Shown: piece by piece, positions 33,485 to 46,190 of the stretch
Layout: each line of letters starts with the position of its first letter
Position numbering within the stretch: position 1 is the first letter of the stretch
Assembly: GCA_965153355.1 (NCBI GenBank)
Contig: OZ231128.1
Location: 47,988,001 to 48,052,000, forward strand
Direction: 5' to 3'
DNA from: Flaccisagitta enflata
Taxonomy: Eukaryota; Chaetognatha; Sagittoidea; Aphragmophora
Length of the DNA: 64,000 nt
The notes under the pieces: generated by a model
What the model was told of the DNA's origin: nothing
What the model saw: the letters and a program-made list of their open reading frames with translations, nothing else
Database searches by the model: none
Translations under genes and position numbers: made by a program

Positions 33485-34088
33485 ACCATGGCAAAGAAAA
33501 AAAAGACAGTAATTTCAATATACTCCTACGCACTCATTTTCTTGATCTGCTTAAAATCCTTTTAGCGAGTAATAGTTAATCAAATTACCTACTCAGCAAA
33601 AAAATCAGAACTCAAAAAAATTAATTTTTGAGCCCCTAGCATCATTTTTTGTGAAAACACATCAGAAATTAAAAAAAGGGAAAAAACTCCATATTTACAA
33701 CTTTTAGAAAATTCATTTAGACAACTTCTACAAAAATTGATGCTACAGGTACAAAAATGAACTTTTTTGAGTTCTGATTTTTTTGCTGACTCACAAAATC
33801 AACATACTATGAACGCCTGGGAAGATATTTGAGGCTGCTTAAAAAAATAAGCTTGCAATTACAATTGTATGTCAAGTGAAAATCATACGCCATTGGCGAA
33901 TCATCATTTGACAAATTATGCAAAAATTGTCGCTACAGCCACAAAAATCAACTTTTTTGAGTTCTGATTTTTTTGCTGAGTCACAAATTTGTCATACTAC
34001 TACCTCCTAAAAGGATTTGAAGTTATTAAAAAAAATGGGCTTGTAGTACCACTTTGAAAATCACTGTCTTTTTTATTTTTGCCATAGT
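33485..34088. mobile_element. TA-flanked inverted-repeat element, 604 bp (family G)
   Basis: Left ACCATGGCAAAGAAAAAAAAG then ACAGT; right (reverse complement) ACTATGGCAAAAATAAAAAAG then ACAGT. TA lies on both sides (33483-33484, 34089-34090). Inside, GAACTTTTTTGAGTTCTGAT with TTTTTTGCTGA occurs twice directly (about 33760 and 33955) and once inverted (near 33595). No transposase frame. Confidence 0.82.
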
Positions 34089-34272
34089 TATAACAATGAC
34101 CCTGTCCGATTGACCGTTTGTCTATAGACTCTATGGCATTCACTGCCCCCCCCCCCTGCATTTGTCTTTCTTCCGTCTCTGTCTCTGTCTCTGTTGGTTT
34201 GTCTGTATCTTATCCATTTCATTGTCTATCTGCCTCTTTCTTTATATCTGTCTGCATCTGTGTATGTGTTTT

Positions 34273-34487
<215 letters not shown>

Positions 34488-34859
34488 ACTTTCTTTCTGT
34501 TCAGTCGTGCTTCCAATTTTCACACCGAGAAGAAAAAAAAGTTTTTCTTCTTTTTTTACTTTCCGCTAGAAAATTGAATTTTTTTTCTTCTTTCTTTTCT
34601 CTTCACTTTCTTTTTGTCCTTTACTATTTTCTGTTATTACATACACACCTCTGCGTTTTTTCATTCCTGCGCGCGCCATCTTTAACGTCTTCGTTATCAT
34701 TCCTCTCACGTTTCAAATCGGGCGTCAGTAGACAAAAGTCTCTGTTCTTATGTCTGCCCGACTGAATCTTATCTATTTTTCATGGAAAACTTTTGAACGT
34801 GGATTTACAAAATGAATTTTATTTCATTGAATCTAACTTATCTATTTCATAAATCCATT

Positions 34860-35175
34860 CGTCCATTCATTTCTTCCTAAGCCTAATAAATCATTCATTC
34901 ATTCGTAGATTCATTCATTTTTTCATTCATTCATTTACTCTTTCGTTCATTAATTCACTAATTCATTCATTCATTCATTCATTTACTTATTCATTCTTTC
35001 ATTCATTTATTCACACAACTTTTGAACATTTGCTTAAGCATTTTCTCATACAAATTTAATCAAACATCACCTGTTTCCTTTCTTCCTTCCTTCCCCCACC
35101 TTCCTTCTTTTCTTCTTTTCTTCCTTACTTCCATCCTTCCTCATTCATTCATTCATTTATTCATTCATTTTTTTT
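34860..35175. repeat. (ATTC)n microsatellite, degenerate, with CTTC variants
   Basis: CATTCATTCATT runs interrupted by TTATTC and ACTTATTC words. A CTTCCTTCCTTCC section is at 35079-35135 and a further ATTC run at 35143-35170. Confidence 0.88.
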
Positions 35176-35221
35176 GGCCTTGTTATTAATTTGTATAGAT
35201 TCATTCAATTTTCATTCAGAT

Positions 35222-35735
35222 GACCTATGATTCCACACAAGGCTATTTTTTCCGGTTTTATTCCCCCCTTAACCTAAAACCGGCGCCCTGACCCAAATCA
35301 TGCCTGTCAGACCCCAAATCAGGCTTCTCAGACTCCAAATCAGGCCTCTTAGACCCTAATTCAAGCCACTCAAACCCTAAATTAGTCTTCTCAGACCCCA
35401 GATAAGGCTCCTCAGATCCCGAATCAGGCCTCTCAAATCCCAAATCAGGCTTCTCAGACCTCAAATTAATCCTCTAAGGCCTTATATCGAGCCCCTCAGA
35501 TTCCAATCAGGCCTATCAGACCCCAAATCAGGCCTCTCAGACCCTAATTCAAGCTTCGGGCCTTTCAGATCCGACATAGCCCTACCCAGACTCTCAGACT
35601 GGAAGTAGGCCTCTCAGACCCTTTATAAAGCCCCTGAGGCCTCCCAGACCTCAAATCAGGCCTTTCAAACCCCAGATTAATCTAATCCTGATAGACCCCA
35701 ACCAAGAAAATCGTCCTGTGTGGAATCATTGGTCA
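35222..35735. mobile_element. Inverted-terminal composite carrying a CAGGCCTCTCAGACCCC minisatellite
   Basis: Left terminus GACCTATGATTCCACACAAG; right terminus, reverse complemented, GACCAATGATTCCACACAGG. About 22 degenerate 20-bp units (TCAGGCCTCTCAGACCCCAA) lie between them. It shows cleanly that one minisatellite array sits inside a pair of terminal inverted repeats. No target duplication or protein seen. Confidence 0.78.
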
Positions 35736-36255
35736 TGTGCCCCTCCAGGGCCACTGCGCATTTTACCATCATTTCCATAACAAATTAACTTAGGGGCATT
35801 GGGTACCGTTAAACACTTTTGCGACTTTATTTTCCATTCCTTTTTGGGCAGCGGCTCAAAAGGGGCTGCTGACCTATGCTTTCGCACATGGGGAAATTTC
35901 TTCTTCTCCTCCTACATCCCCCACCTCCCCGGCATTGAGACCCAAATTTTGCCAAATTCTGCCCAAATTCCAGATTTGAGGCACAAATACCAGCTTCAAA
36001 GCCTGAATCCCAGCCTCAAGCACAAAATCCAGGCCTGAGGCCCAAATCCAAGCCTCAGGATAAGATCCAGCCCTGAGGCCCAAATCTCAGCCCCGAGGCC
36101 CAACACCTCAACCCCAAGGCCTAATTCTCAGTCCAAAGGCCCAAATCCAAACCACTAGAAGTAGAAGGAGAAATTGCCTCAAGTGTGAAAGCATAGACCT
36201 AATTAGGCAAGGCATGGGTACCAATGGCCATCCAACACTTTTGGGACTATTGGGC
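35736..36255. repeat. Minisatellite composite with GGTACCGTTAAAC and GGTACCAATGGCC termini
   Basis: GGGCCACTGCGC..TTACC and GGCATTGGGTACCGTTAAAC with ACACTTTTGCGACTTT (35795-35830) precede GGGCAGCGGCTC and about 12 units near GCCTGAGGCCCAAATCCAAG. GGTACCAATGGCCATCCAAC and ACTTTTGGGACTATTG follow (36215-36248). Confidence 0.7.
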
Positions 36256-36780
36256 AGTGGCCCCAAAGGGCGGAAGTCCTGTAAGACACAGGGGTGAATT
36301 TCCTTATGTCTGTCCATAAACACGTACGTCCCTCATGAGGCCTCTTAGGCCCAAATCTGGCTCGTTCAGGCTTAAAACTAGTCCTAACCCTCCCAACCCT
36401 CTCAGACCTAATATCATCTCTCTCAGGTCTAAAATTGGCTCACTCAGATTCAAAATCAGTCTTCATAGGCCTAAAATCAGCCCTCTTTAACCCAAAATCA
36501 GACCTCTTAGACCATAAATCAACCCTCCCAGGCTTCGCTGACTTCTTTGGCCTCTCTGGCCTCCCAGTCCTCTCTGGCCTAAAATATGCCCTATGAGACT
36601 TCAAATTTGCCCTCTCAAGCCAAAAATCTGACCTCTCAAGAAATTCACCCCTGTGTCCCACAGAACATTGGCACTTTGGAGCTGCTGCCCTGCTCTCACT
36701 CCATTTATTCAAAAAATTAATCCAAGCAGGACATCAGGTACCGCTGACCGTGTGCGATCCTTGGATGACTTGTTATTCAC
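36256..36780. repeat. Minisatellite composite, CTCTCAGGCCTAAAATC units
   Basis: Leader GGGCAGTGGCCCCAAAGG, GTCCTGTAAGACACAGGGG; about 16 units (36335-36640); then the inverted leader ACCCCTGTGTCCCACAG..GGAGCTGCTGCCC. The terminus is AGGTACCGCTGACCGTGTGC with GATCCTTGGATGACTTG. The leader is therefore present at both ends in opposite orientations. Confidence 0.75.
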
Positions 36781-37007
36781 TTTTGAGACAAAAACTCAGC
36801 TTCTTTTCAATAATGCAAATTTTTCTTTTACTCATCTTGTGTTCTAAAGATAATTTCCGAGACTATTTTGTTGAGCAAACCTGACACCTTGCTTAATACA
36901 AGGAGCTTTCACCATTGCATGGCATTAGTCTGAAAGTCATTGAACTACTCTAGAACTGGTATTGTCGAAAAAGTGGTCGATCTGTTGTTTTCTTGCCCCC
37001 CCCCCCC

Positions 37008-37440
<433 letters not shown>

Positions 37441-37584
37441 AAGATGCGTCCTCTACAGGTATAAGACATGAAGAGACAGAAGAGAGGAAGAAAGAAAGAA
37501 GAAATTTCACACTACTTCTCACTTTCGGACCTATCGATAGACCAACGGACGGATGGACACATCCTCTGAAAGAAACGTGAACGC

Positions 37585-37830
37585 ATCCTGTGCCCAAATC
37601 CTAGCCTTGAAGCCCAAAGCCCAGCCTTCAGGGGCTCTTGGCTGGGATTTGGGCCTCAAGGCTAGAATTTAGGCCTCCAGGCTAGGATATGGGCCAAGAG
37701 ACTGGGATTTGGGTCTCAAGACTGAGGTGGGGGACAGACGGACCGACGGAGGAGAAAATTCCCCATATGTGTGAAAGCATACATAATCAAGCCCTTTGGG
37801 GCCGCTGCCCAAAAATGGACGAGGGAAAGG
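37585..37830. repeat. Minisatellite composite with folded units
   Basis: CCCAAATCCTAGCCTTGAAG units switch to GGGCTCTTGGCTGGGATTTG-type units near 37630. They continue as TTGGGCCTCAAGGCTAGAAT and run to GACAGACGGACCGACGG and the inverted leader CCTTTGGGGCCGCTGCCC (37793-37810). Confidence 0.65.
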
Positions 37831-38021
37831 AAGAAAAAAAAGAAAGCAAGAAGAAGCAAACTGAGTTAATGCTCTCATATACATATTTATGACAGCTTAT
37901 GAAGAAGGTTATCTCCTGACGCAAAGGCTTCAGAGGACATATCAAGTGTTGACGAGCTGGGAGAGGTCGGATACGTCGCTCAAGCCATTAATGAGGGAAA
38001 AAAGACAGAAAATGTCGGTGT

Positions 38022-38039
38022 GTGTGTGTGTGTGTGCGT

Positions 38040-38136
<97 letters not shown>

Positions 38137-38395
38137 AATGAATGAATGAATGAATGAATGAATGATTGAATAAATGAATGAGTGCGTGAATGAATGCATG
38201 AATGTATTAATGAATGAATGAATGAATGAATGAATGAATGAATGAATGAGTGAATGAGTGAAAGAGTGAAAGAGTGAAAGAGTGAAAGAGTGAAAGAGTG
38301 AAAGAGTGAATGAATGAATGAATGAATAAATGAATGAATGAATGAATGAATGAATGAATGAATGAATGAATGAATGAATGAATGAATGAATGAAC
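38022..38395. repeat. (GT)n joined to (GAAT)n with a GAAAGAGT block
   Basis: GT with GC variants (38022-38132) passes directly into TGAATGAATG tetramers (38132-38395). Near 38256-38306 an (AGAGTGAA)n octamer block has expanded inside the GAAT array. Confidence 0.95.
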
Positions 38396-38439
38396 AACTG
38401 AATGAAAATGAAAGTGGGAATGAAGAAAGACGCCCAATT

Positions 38440-38547
38440 AGGCAGTTTTTCGCGGTTTTGACGTTTGCGTGACGGACAGATAGACAGACTGACCGACCAA
38501 TGGACAGACATTATCTCTTACATATGTGGGAGGACGCACTTAAAAAG
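38440..38547 (+). mobile_element. 3' relic resembling family A/B tail
   Basis: TTTGCGTGACGGACAGATAG, GACTGACCGACC, then TATGTGGGAGGACGCACTTA with AAAAAG. It has the tetranucleotide tract and an A-rich end, but the terminal hairpin is not convincing. Confidence 0.4.
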
Positions 38548-39683
38548 AGAAAAAGGAAAGGGGAAAAAGGGTAGAGAAAAAGAAAACAAGAAAGAACAAG
38601 TGAATGAATATGGATTTTGTGGATTGAAGGTCGATGAGAAAGGGGAAATACGGAGAAATTGGTAATGAATGAAAGAGCTTAAGGTATGCCCACGTGTGAT
38701 ACGACGTTTTCTCCGCAGTGATAGGGGTAACGACTATGCAATTTTGTCGGTTGGTTGGTAAAATCTGCAGTCAAAAATGTCAAAAAAGATGTCACAAAAA
38801 GCTGAGCTGTACTGAATTTACAACATTTCTACATATATTTCAAAAAGCGCCACAAAAGTGATTTAGCTTCTTTTAGGTTTTTATTGTACACACCACAATG
38901 ACCCAAAAACCATCATCACTCTACCTCAACTCATTCCGTGTTTTGGTGGGTATTGATTGTCTTTTAAATGCATGTCTGCATAAGTAAATCATGATAAACA
39001 GACAGATGCTACCGCTCACCAAATCGCACATGTGAGACTAGACCGTTTGAACATTACTTTTTTTCTCATTTAATTTCCGGTTTTCGAATAAAGCAGAAAA
39101 GCTCAAATCATTCATGCCAAAATTTCACTTTCAAGATTTTTTTCTTCGCATGAATATGTTAAAATTAATCCATGGAATCATAAGAAGCAAAATTCCACCG
39201 CGCGTCTCAACAAACACCTTTTTAAGTGGTCCGTCGGACACAATGTGCAATTTTTAGCATTCTTGGGCGCTGTTTGCATCATTTCCGATGCTGGACGAAA
39301 ACCCTACTTGCGCCGTCCAACCCACTTGCCAAATAACAACTGCTGCTTCCGCCGGATTCATACTGCTACCACGCTAAGCTAACAAACGCACGTTTTCAAT
39401 GTCTCTCTTTCATTATGTGTAACCATTAAATCCATGAAAATCCAAAATGGATTTCAAAGGTTGTGTAGGATCTTGCACTCTTTATTTTCCAAGAGAAGGA
39501 TGAAAATGGTCAACATTATATACAACATTTTTTTTTGGTTGGGATGTGCTTGTGATAAATATGTTGGTGTTTTGAGGTAGAAACGTGAAAGTTGGGCAAA
39601 GTAGTGGTTTATTGGAATATCCATCGTGGGGTTTAAGAATCAATTCAGTCATTAACTCCCAAAATGAAGAACAGTGAAAAATA
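38548..39683. other. Unassigned DNA, 1.1 kb
   Basis: No arrays, element ends or supported frames. One AAAAAGCGCCACAAAAGTGA word near 38850 echoes the fold-back arm at 31360. Confidence 0.4.
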
Positions 39684-39815
39684 ACAGGGCCGTATACACC
39701 CCACCCAGTCGCGGACGGGTGGGCAGGAGCGGAAAACAGAAATGTGACGGACCGTTGGACGGACGGACGGACCGACCGATCGACACTGTAAGTTCTAGAG
39801 TCGCGTGTCCGCTTC
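39684..39815 (+). mobile_element. Family A element, short form, 3' end eroded
   Basis: ACAGGGCCGTATACACC, AGTCGCGGACGGGTGGGC, GACGGACC tract, GACACTGTAAGTTCTAGAG and TCGCGTGTCCGC. The closing half of the hairpin and TAAAAA are missing. Confidence 0.65.
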
Positions 39816-40527
39816 ATGTCTAGCGTGGTGTATGCGACGTGAGCAACGGCGTGACTGGCCTTGATTGTTTCTGTTATTGACAAATTTCGTGTTTGAATTA
39901 TCATACCATGAAATTCTTTAGATAACAACGCGGAGAGGGAACCTCAACTTGATCCATAAAACTCCCCGCCTAATGAACCGAAATGTGACAACTGATATTT
40001 TTTGCGCGATGTTTTTTGTTGATGTTTTTGTTGTTGTGAATTTTGAAAATGGTGTTCTTTTCAAATGAAATCTGGTGGAAATTTGATATTCATTCGGTTG
40101 AGAGTGGAATCTCAAGTAAACTCGATGTTCATTCACTTGAGAGTGGAATCATCGTTGGGAAGTTATCAGGGGACTTTTTTCAAGGCGTCGCTTAACATGA
40201 GTCTATCTTGACTTTCTTGGGCGTTTTATGGATTGAGGAAGAACTGATGATCAATGCTGGTAAAGTCGCTCTCTCTATTGTCTATTTTCTTAGCGGTCTC
40301 GTAACTCAAAAGAAACTTGTGGGACGGTTTCGAATAACAGACGAGTAAACAAGGCCAACATGTGCGCCTGGTGAAATGCCGAAGATTGACATGATGGACC
40401 ATAACCACCCAATCGATAAACGGAGGATGGATAGCTCTATAAATGGGTGGATAGACGGGTGGATGGTTGGGCAGTTGATGGGTTGACCGTGTCGGTGATA
40501 TCGCACATCACACTGGGTAATCATATA
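39816..40527. other. Unassigned DNA
   Basis: An ACAAGGCCAACATG word at 40349 resembles a family A start, but no body or tail follows. A repeated pair GAGAGTGGAATC occurs at 40101 and 40139. Confidence 0.4.
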
Positions 40528-40762
40528 TGAGACTAAACCCCATGGTTCTCGGGGTTGCTCGGGGTTGCTCGGGGTTGCTCGGGGTTGTTCGGGGTGGTAT
40601 TGTTCATATTTAACATATCTTTCAACATCCTCAACAATATCTAGATTACTACACTATATCTTGACAAGCAACATGACAAACAATAATAACAATCTTGAGG
40701 CCACCCCAAGCAACCCCAAGCAACCCCAAGCAACTCCGAACAATCCCCGTGGTTTAATCTCA
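40528..40762. mobile_element. Inverted-repeat element with CGGGGTTGCT arrays in both arms
   Basis: Left TGAGACTAAACCCCATGG; right (reverse complement) TGAGATTAAACCACGGGG. The left arm holds five CGGGGTTGCT decamers. The right arm has the complementary CCCCAAGCAA decamers, three clear, with a CCGAACAATCC end that mirrors GGTTGTTCGG. About 110 bp of unique sequence separates them. No coding frame. Confidence 0.78.
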
Positions 40763-41168
40763 CTTTTATATACTACAGATTACACGGCGCATCATTCAAT
40801 GTAGATTTATAACAAGTTGAGAAATTTGCACTGGGCTTTGGTCAAGAAGTCACATAGGAATGATAGAGGCAATCCGCAAATAAGATCAACGCAATCTTAT
40901 TTGAAAGCGAAAAAAAGAGCAAATGATGAAATATTATCTCTCGAATGTAAACGAGCCCTAGAATATCCATGAGAATGAAATATGGTGTCCCATAGAAAAA
41001 AAGAAAGAGGAAAGAGCTTCAGCCGAGGGCCTTTCATCCACCGATAAGGATCCGGTAATTAATGACACTATTCATTTTTCGCTGCTCCCACCTGAAATAA
41101 CGAATTGGTTCACTTATGGAAAGTGACGTCTATACACATTGAGAACCGTGTCTTTTAACTGAAAAATT

Positions 41169-41170
<2 letters not shown>
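40763..41170. other. Unassigned DNA
   Basis: No arrays, ends or supported frames. Confidence 0.4.

Positions 41171-41257
<87 letters not shown>
41171..41257. repeat. (GA)n microsatellite
   Basis: Pure GA array of about 87 bp. Confidence 0.97.
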
Positions 41258-41260
<3 letters not shown>

Positions 41261-41450
41261 ATACATGTACTTGCACAAGAACAAACTGTCTTGGTAACAT
41301 AAGCCTGACAGCCGAGGATCGATCCAATCTCTAGGGCATTTCAGAATTTCATTTTTTCTTTTGGTAATGATGAGATTTTTGTTCAAATAATCCACTTCAA
41401 ATGTAATCCAACAAAAAGCTAAATTTGGACAAACAATTTGGGCCAATCTC

Positions 41451-41616
<166 letters not shown>

Positions 41617-41631
41617 ACAGACAGAGTAAGA

Positions 41632-42008
41632 ACAAGGCCAACACCTATAAGTCGCGTGCGAGACTTACAGACAAAGAACGACTTAGAATGACTTAGAATG
41701 ACTTTCAATGACTTAGAATGACCTAAAATGACCAAAATTGACTCAAAATGACAAAAAAAACCTAATGACCAAAAATGACTTAACATAACTTAAAATGACT
41801 TAGAATGACTAAAAATGACTTAGAATGACTCAAAATGACTTAGAATAACTATTAATGACTTAGAATGACTTAAAATGACCTAAGAGTTGACGTTATAGTA
41901 CAAAAAAGTAAAGTGTGACGGACGGATGGACGGACCGACGGACCGACGGACGGACGGACGGACGGACGGACAAAGCGGGTTGTAGAGTCGCGTGCACGCG
42001 ACTAAAAA
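41632..42008 (+). mobile_element. Family A element, long form
   Basis: Nearly collinear with 10029-10384: ACAAGGCCAACACCTATAAG, TCGCGTGCGAGACTTACAG, AATGACTTAG decamers, GTAAAGTGTGACGGACGG, GACGGACGG run, CAAAGCGGGTTGTAG, perfect AGTCGCGTGCACGCGACT (41986-42003), AAAAA. The similarity between the two copies is high even in the decamer array, so they are closely related. Confidence 0.82.
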
Positions 42009-42266
42009 GGTAAACATTATACAGGTACTAAGATAACCTTGATCGGTAACAGTTACAGGTGGATAGAGGCAAAAAACGCGAAAACAGAAATTTAAAGGGT
42101 AGGCAGGTGGATTTAGAGTCTGACAAAAAGAAAGACAGAGAGAAGGCAAATTAAAGGCAATGGAAAATAATGAAAAGATGGAATGAGATGAAAAAAATAG
42201 AGACAATACCGAGATATATCGTGAGCGATTTACCCTGCGTTAATTAACGGCACATTAACGCCTCTA

Positions 42267-43634
42267 CAGGGAATACCCCGCCTACCGGGACGAAAGAAAA
42301 CGACACATCTCTGCATCTAGAAATGATGGATCAATTCTGAAAACAGTTCCAAAGAGAGCTTTTGAACCGATTTTGTTATTTAAAAACTTTGTCATGGTGA
42401 GACCAATACGTTGGCCTTAGTATTACCTCATATGTAAATCAGGAAATCTGAAATTGCAAAAATTTGTTATTGTGATGTTTTAACAACATTTCTTCATACT
42501 CTTGCCAAATCTAGACGAATCGAGCTACTATGCTGGGATTGGTCTTAAATGATAGATAATTCGATGTTATTTCATAATCCACCATTCATTTGGCCTACTT
42601 TTGATAATTTTAGAAAATTTAACTGAGTTTCTCGATACAAAAGTTGGATTTTCGATTTTTTGTCTTCAATTGAGTAAGAATTTTCAACAAAAGAAACCTG
42701 GAAATCAGTTTTTACTATCTTGGAAAAAATAAAAGTCCAGGATATTTAATCATATTACAGCTTTGATATACATGATTTGATATGAAAATTGGTGACCAAA
42801 ATGTAGCTAATAAACAGGGCTAGCAGATGGCGCCAAGCTGAGACTCAAAGCTTTGTTTGTTTAGATTTCACATCAAAATAAGTGAAAATATTGATTTCAG
42901 GAAATTGACAGAAAAATTGAATAGAATATGAATTGATGAGGTTTTGTTACAGTGTCGCTTTGATATGCAAAATTTGAAATGAAAATTGGTGACCATTTTG
43001 GAGCTCTTGATTAGGGCTATCTATTGCCGCCAAGCAGAGACTCCTAGCTTTTTTCGTTTGGGTTCTACATCAAAAAGAGTGAGAATGTTGATTCTCAGAA
43101 ATTGTGTGAAATTGTGTGGAGGGATTGTACTTCAAAATGGCATTTTACTCTTTACCAAGGCATGCCCTTACTGATACAAGCAGTTTTTAAACTCTAAAAA
43201 GGTTATTTTAAATAGTAGACTAATAAAAATGGTCATTATTCTATCAAATTCGAAATCAAATCATTTTTTATATCCAGCTTGGACTTTTTTTTTTCCAAGA
43301 TAGTAAAGCTTTTTCATGAAACTACATTGATTCCTCATACATTTTAAGACAAATCCAAGGTTTTTCATCCAATCTTTGTTGCAATAGTTAACAAAAGAAG
43401 CGTACAATTCAAGTACTTCACACGATTTTGGAAGAAATTACAAGAAATTTGTCAAATTTTGGCTTTTTTTCCATCTATTCGTGTACTCTTAGTGTACTTT
43501 TCAGTTATGATTTTTCTTAATGATGTAAAATCGGTTTAAAAGATCTACCAGGATCTATTTTCAAATCATATTTGTCATTTTTAGAAGAGAAAACATGTCG
43601 TTTTCTTTTGTCCCGGTTTGCGCGGTATTCCCTG
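42267..43634. mobile_element. TA-flanked family D element with a nested insert
   Basis: Termini CAGGGAATACCCCGCC and (reverse complement) CAGGGAATACCGCGCA, followed by ACCGGGACnAAAGAAAACGAC. TA lies on both sides (42265-42266, 43635-43636). It sits just inside the left end of the TTAATTAA element. The sequence is the reverse of 22895-23672 throughout. Subtracting the nested element and one TA leaves 777 bp, against 778 bp for the uninterrupted copy. Confidence 0.93.
42715..43303. mobile_element. TA-flanked element nested in family D, 589 bp (family E)
   Basis: Termini CTATCTTGGAAAAAATAAAAG and (reverse complement) CTATCTTGGAAAAAAAAAAAG, with TA at 42713-42714 and 43304-43305. The uninterrupted relative reads CAGTTTTTAAAGC at this point, so the single TA was duplicated. 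The interior contains a direct duplication with a spacing of about 197 bp (CTTTGATAT at 42761 and 42958; then GAAAATTGGTGACCA, GGGCTA, GCCGCCAAGC.GAGACTC). No transposase frame. Confidence 0.93.
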
Positions 43635-45547
43635 TAATTAACAAAATTGTTAATAAAAGGCAAAAAAGTACCATTAATTTACAGTAGTTTTTATGCTGTT
43701 GATTAACACATAAAAAACAGCCGTAAATTAACAGCATATAGGTACCAGTTAATTAATAGGGTAAAATTGCCTATTTCTAACATGTCAAAACATGTCAAAA
43801 CATGTCAAAACATGTCAAAACATGTCAAAAATGAAAAAAGTCATTAAATAGATCAGTTTTTGTTGTTAATTAACAGGTACCTATAAGATGTTAATTAACA
43901 CTAAAATTTGCTGAAAATTAACCAAGAAAAACATTTTTTTATTTCTGAGAAATTTACTGAAAACATGTGCAAAATGATGTTGTTAATTATCAGGTACCTA
44001 TATGCAGTTAATTAACATGCTGTTTTTGATGTTAATTAATAACATATTTCATCCGTTAATTAACACAAAAAATTGTTAAAGACAGACAATTTTTTTGTGT
44101 TAATTAACAGTTAAAATGTGGTGTTAATTAACATCAAAAACAGCCTGTTAATTAACACAGAAAAAATGTAGATTATTAACAAATTGTTGAAAATATACAA
44201 TTTTTTTGTGTTATTTAACAATCATTTTTCATTATTAATTAACAGAAATTTTGTAATGTAAATTAACACCACATTTCACCCGTAAATTATCCCTAAAAAA
44301 TTGTATGTCTTTAACTATTTGTTTATAATCCATATTTTTTTGTGTGGATTAACACATGAAATGTGGTGTTAATTAACATTAAAAACAGCATGTTAATTAA
44401 CAGCATAGAGGTACCTGATCAATTTATTAATAATTTGTATTTTTCTGTGTTACTTAACACACTGTTTTTGATGTTAATTAACACCACATTTCACCCGTTA
44501 ACTAACACCAAATAATTATAGATCTTTAACAATTTTTTGATCATCAATATTTTTTGGTGTTAATTAACGCATGAAATTTGGTGTTAATTAACAATGATCA
44601 ATTTGTTAATAATCTATATATTTTCTGTGTTAACAGGCTGTTTTTGACGTTAATTAACACCACATTTCACCCATTAATTAACACCAAAAAATTGTATGTC
44701 TTTAACAATTTGTTGTTATTCTATATTCTTTTTGTGTTAATTAACGGGTGAAATGTGTGTTAATTAACATCATAAAAGCATGTTGATCAATTTGTTAATA
44801 ATATATATTTTTTCTGTGTTAACTGACACACTGTTTTTGATATTAAAAAACACCACATTGTACCCATTTATTACCATTAAAAAATTGTTAATAATTGATG
44901 TTTTTTTGTGTTAATTATTGCACAAAATGTGGTGTTAATTAACATCAAAAACAGCATGTTAATTAACAGCATATAAGATACCTGATCAATTTGTTAATAA
45001 TATATTTTTTCGCAGTGTTAATCAACACGCTGTTTTTGATGTTAAATAACACCACATTTCACCCGTTATTTAACACAAAAAACTGGTATATTTTCAACAA
45101 TTTTTTGATAATCTATATTTTCTTGTGTGTTAATTAACGCATGAAATGTGGTGTTAATTGACATCAAAAACAGCATGTTAATTAACAGCATTTAGGTACC
45201 TGATCAAACTGTTAATAATCTATATTTTTTCTGTGTTAATTAACACACTGTTTTTTATGTTAATTAACACCATATTTCACCCATTAATTAACACAAAAAA
45301 ATTGTATATTTCTAACAATTTGTTAATAATCTATATTTTTTTGTGTTAATTAACGCCTGAAATGAGGTGTTAATTAACATCAAAAATAGCATGTTAATTA
45401 ACAGCATATAGGTACCTGATAATTAACAACAACCTTTAGCACTAATTTTCAGTGAATTTCTCAAAAATGAAAAAATATTTTTCTTAGTTAATTTTCTGGT
45501 AGCTATATGCTGTTAATTAACGGCGTTAAAGTACTGTTAATTACCAT

Positions 45548-45843
45548 GGCCAAAATCAGGGACGATATACCAGACAATACCCTCGAGACTGCAGGCAAGC
45601 GCACTGTGTCCTATATTTAACTGTTGACTGCAGACGTGTGTACTCTGCCCCGTATTTGACTGAATCATATTATTTTCTCTTTTTTACACATGCCATGTGT
45701 TCTTCATGATCATGCCCTATATTGGATGTTGACCTCATCGTACACTGTATTGCTTATTCCAGTGTTCAGTGTTCAGTGTTTAGAGCTCCTAATACATGAC
45801 CATCAGAAACACAGCATCAGCTTGCCGCATATATTTTGATGTG

Positions 45844-45844
<1 letters not shown>
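45548..45844. other. Unassigned DNA
   Basis: Mixed sequence with a triplicated GTGTTCA word near 45761-45780. Nothing else. Confidence 0.4.

Positions 45845-46190
<346 letters not shown>

Larger units (their letters stand above)
42237..45547. mobile_element. TTAATTAA-rich fold-back element (family M) interrupted by nested insertions
   Basis: Left end GTTAATTAACGGCACATTAA with CGCC; right end, reverse complemented, GGTAATTAACAGTACTTTAA with CGCC. The inverted match is strong inside too: 43870-44040 (AACCAAGAAAAACATTTTTT, AATTATCAGGTACCTATATG) pairs with 45360-45520. Between the arms is a degenerate satellite of about 200-215 bp units rich in GTGTTAATTAACNNC and ACCACATTTCACCCG. A five-fold ACATGTCAAA decamer lies at 43779-43830. 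Without inserts the element is about 1.94 kb. No protein. Confidence 0.82.
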
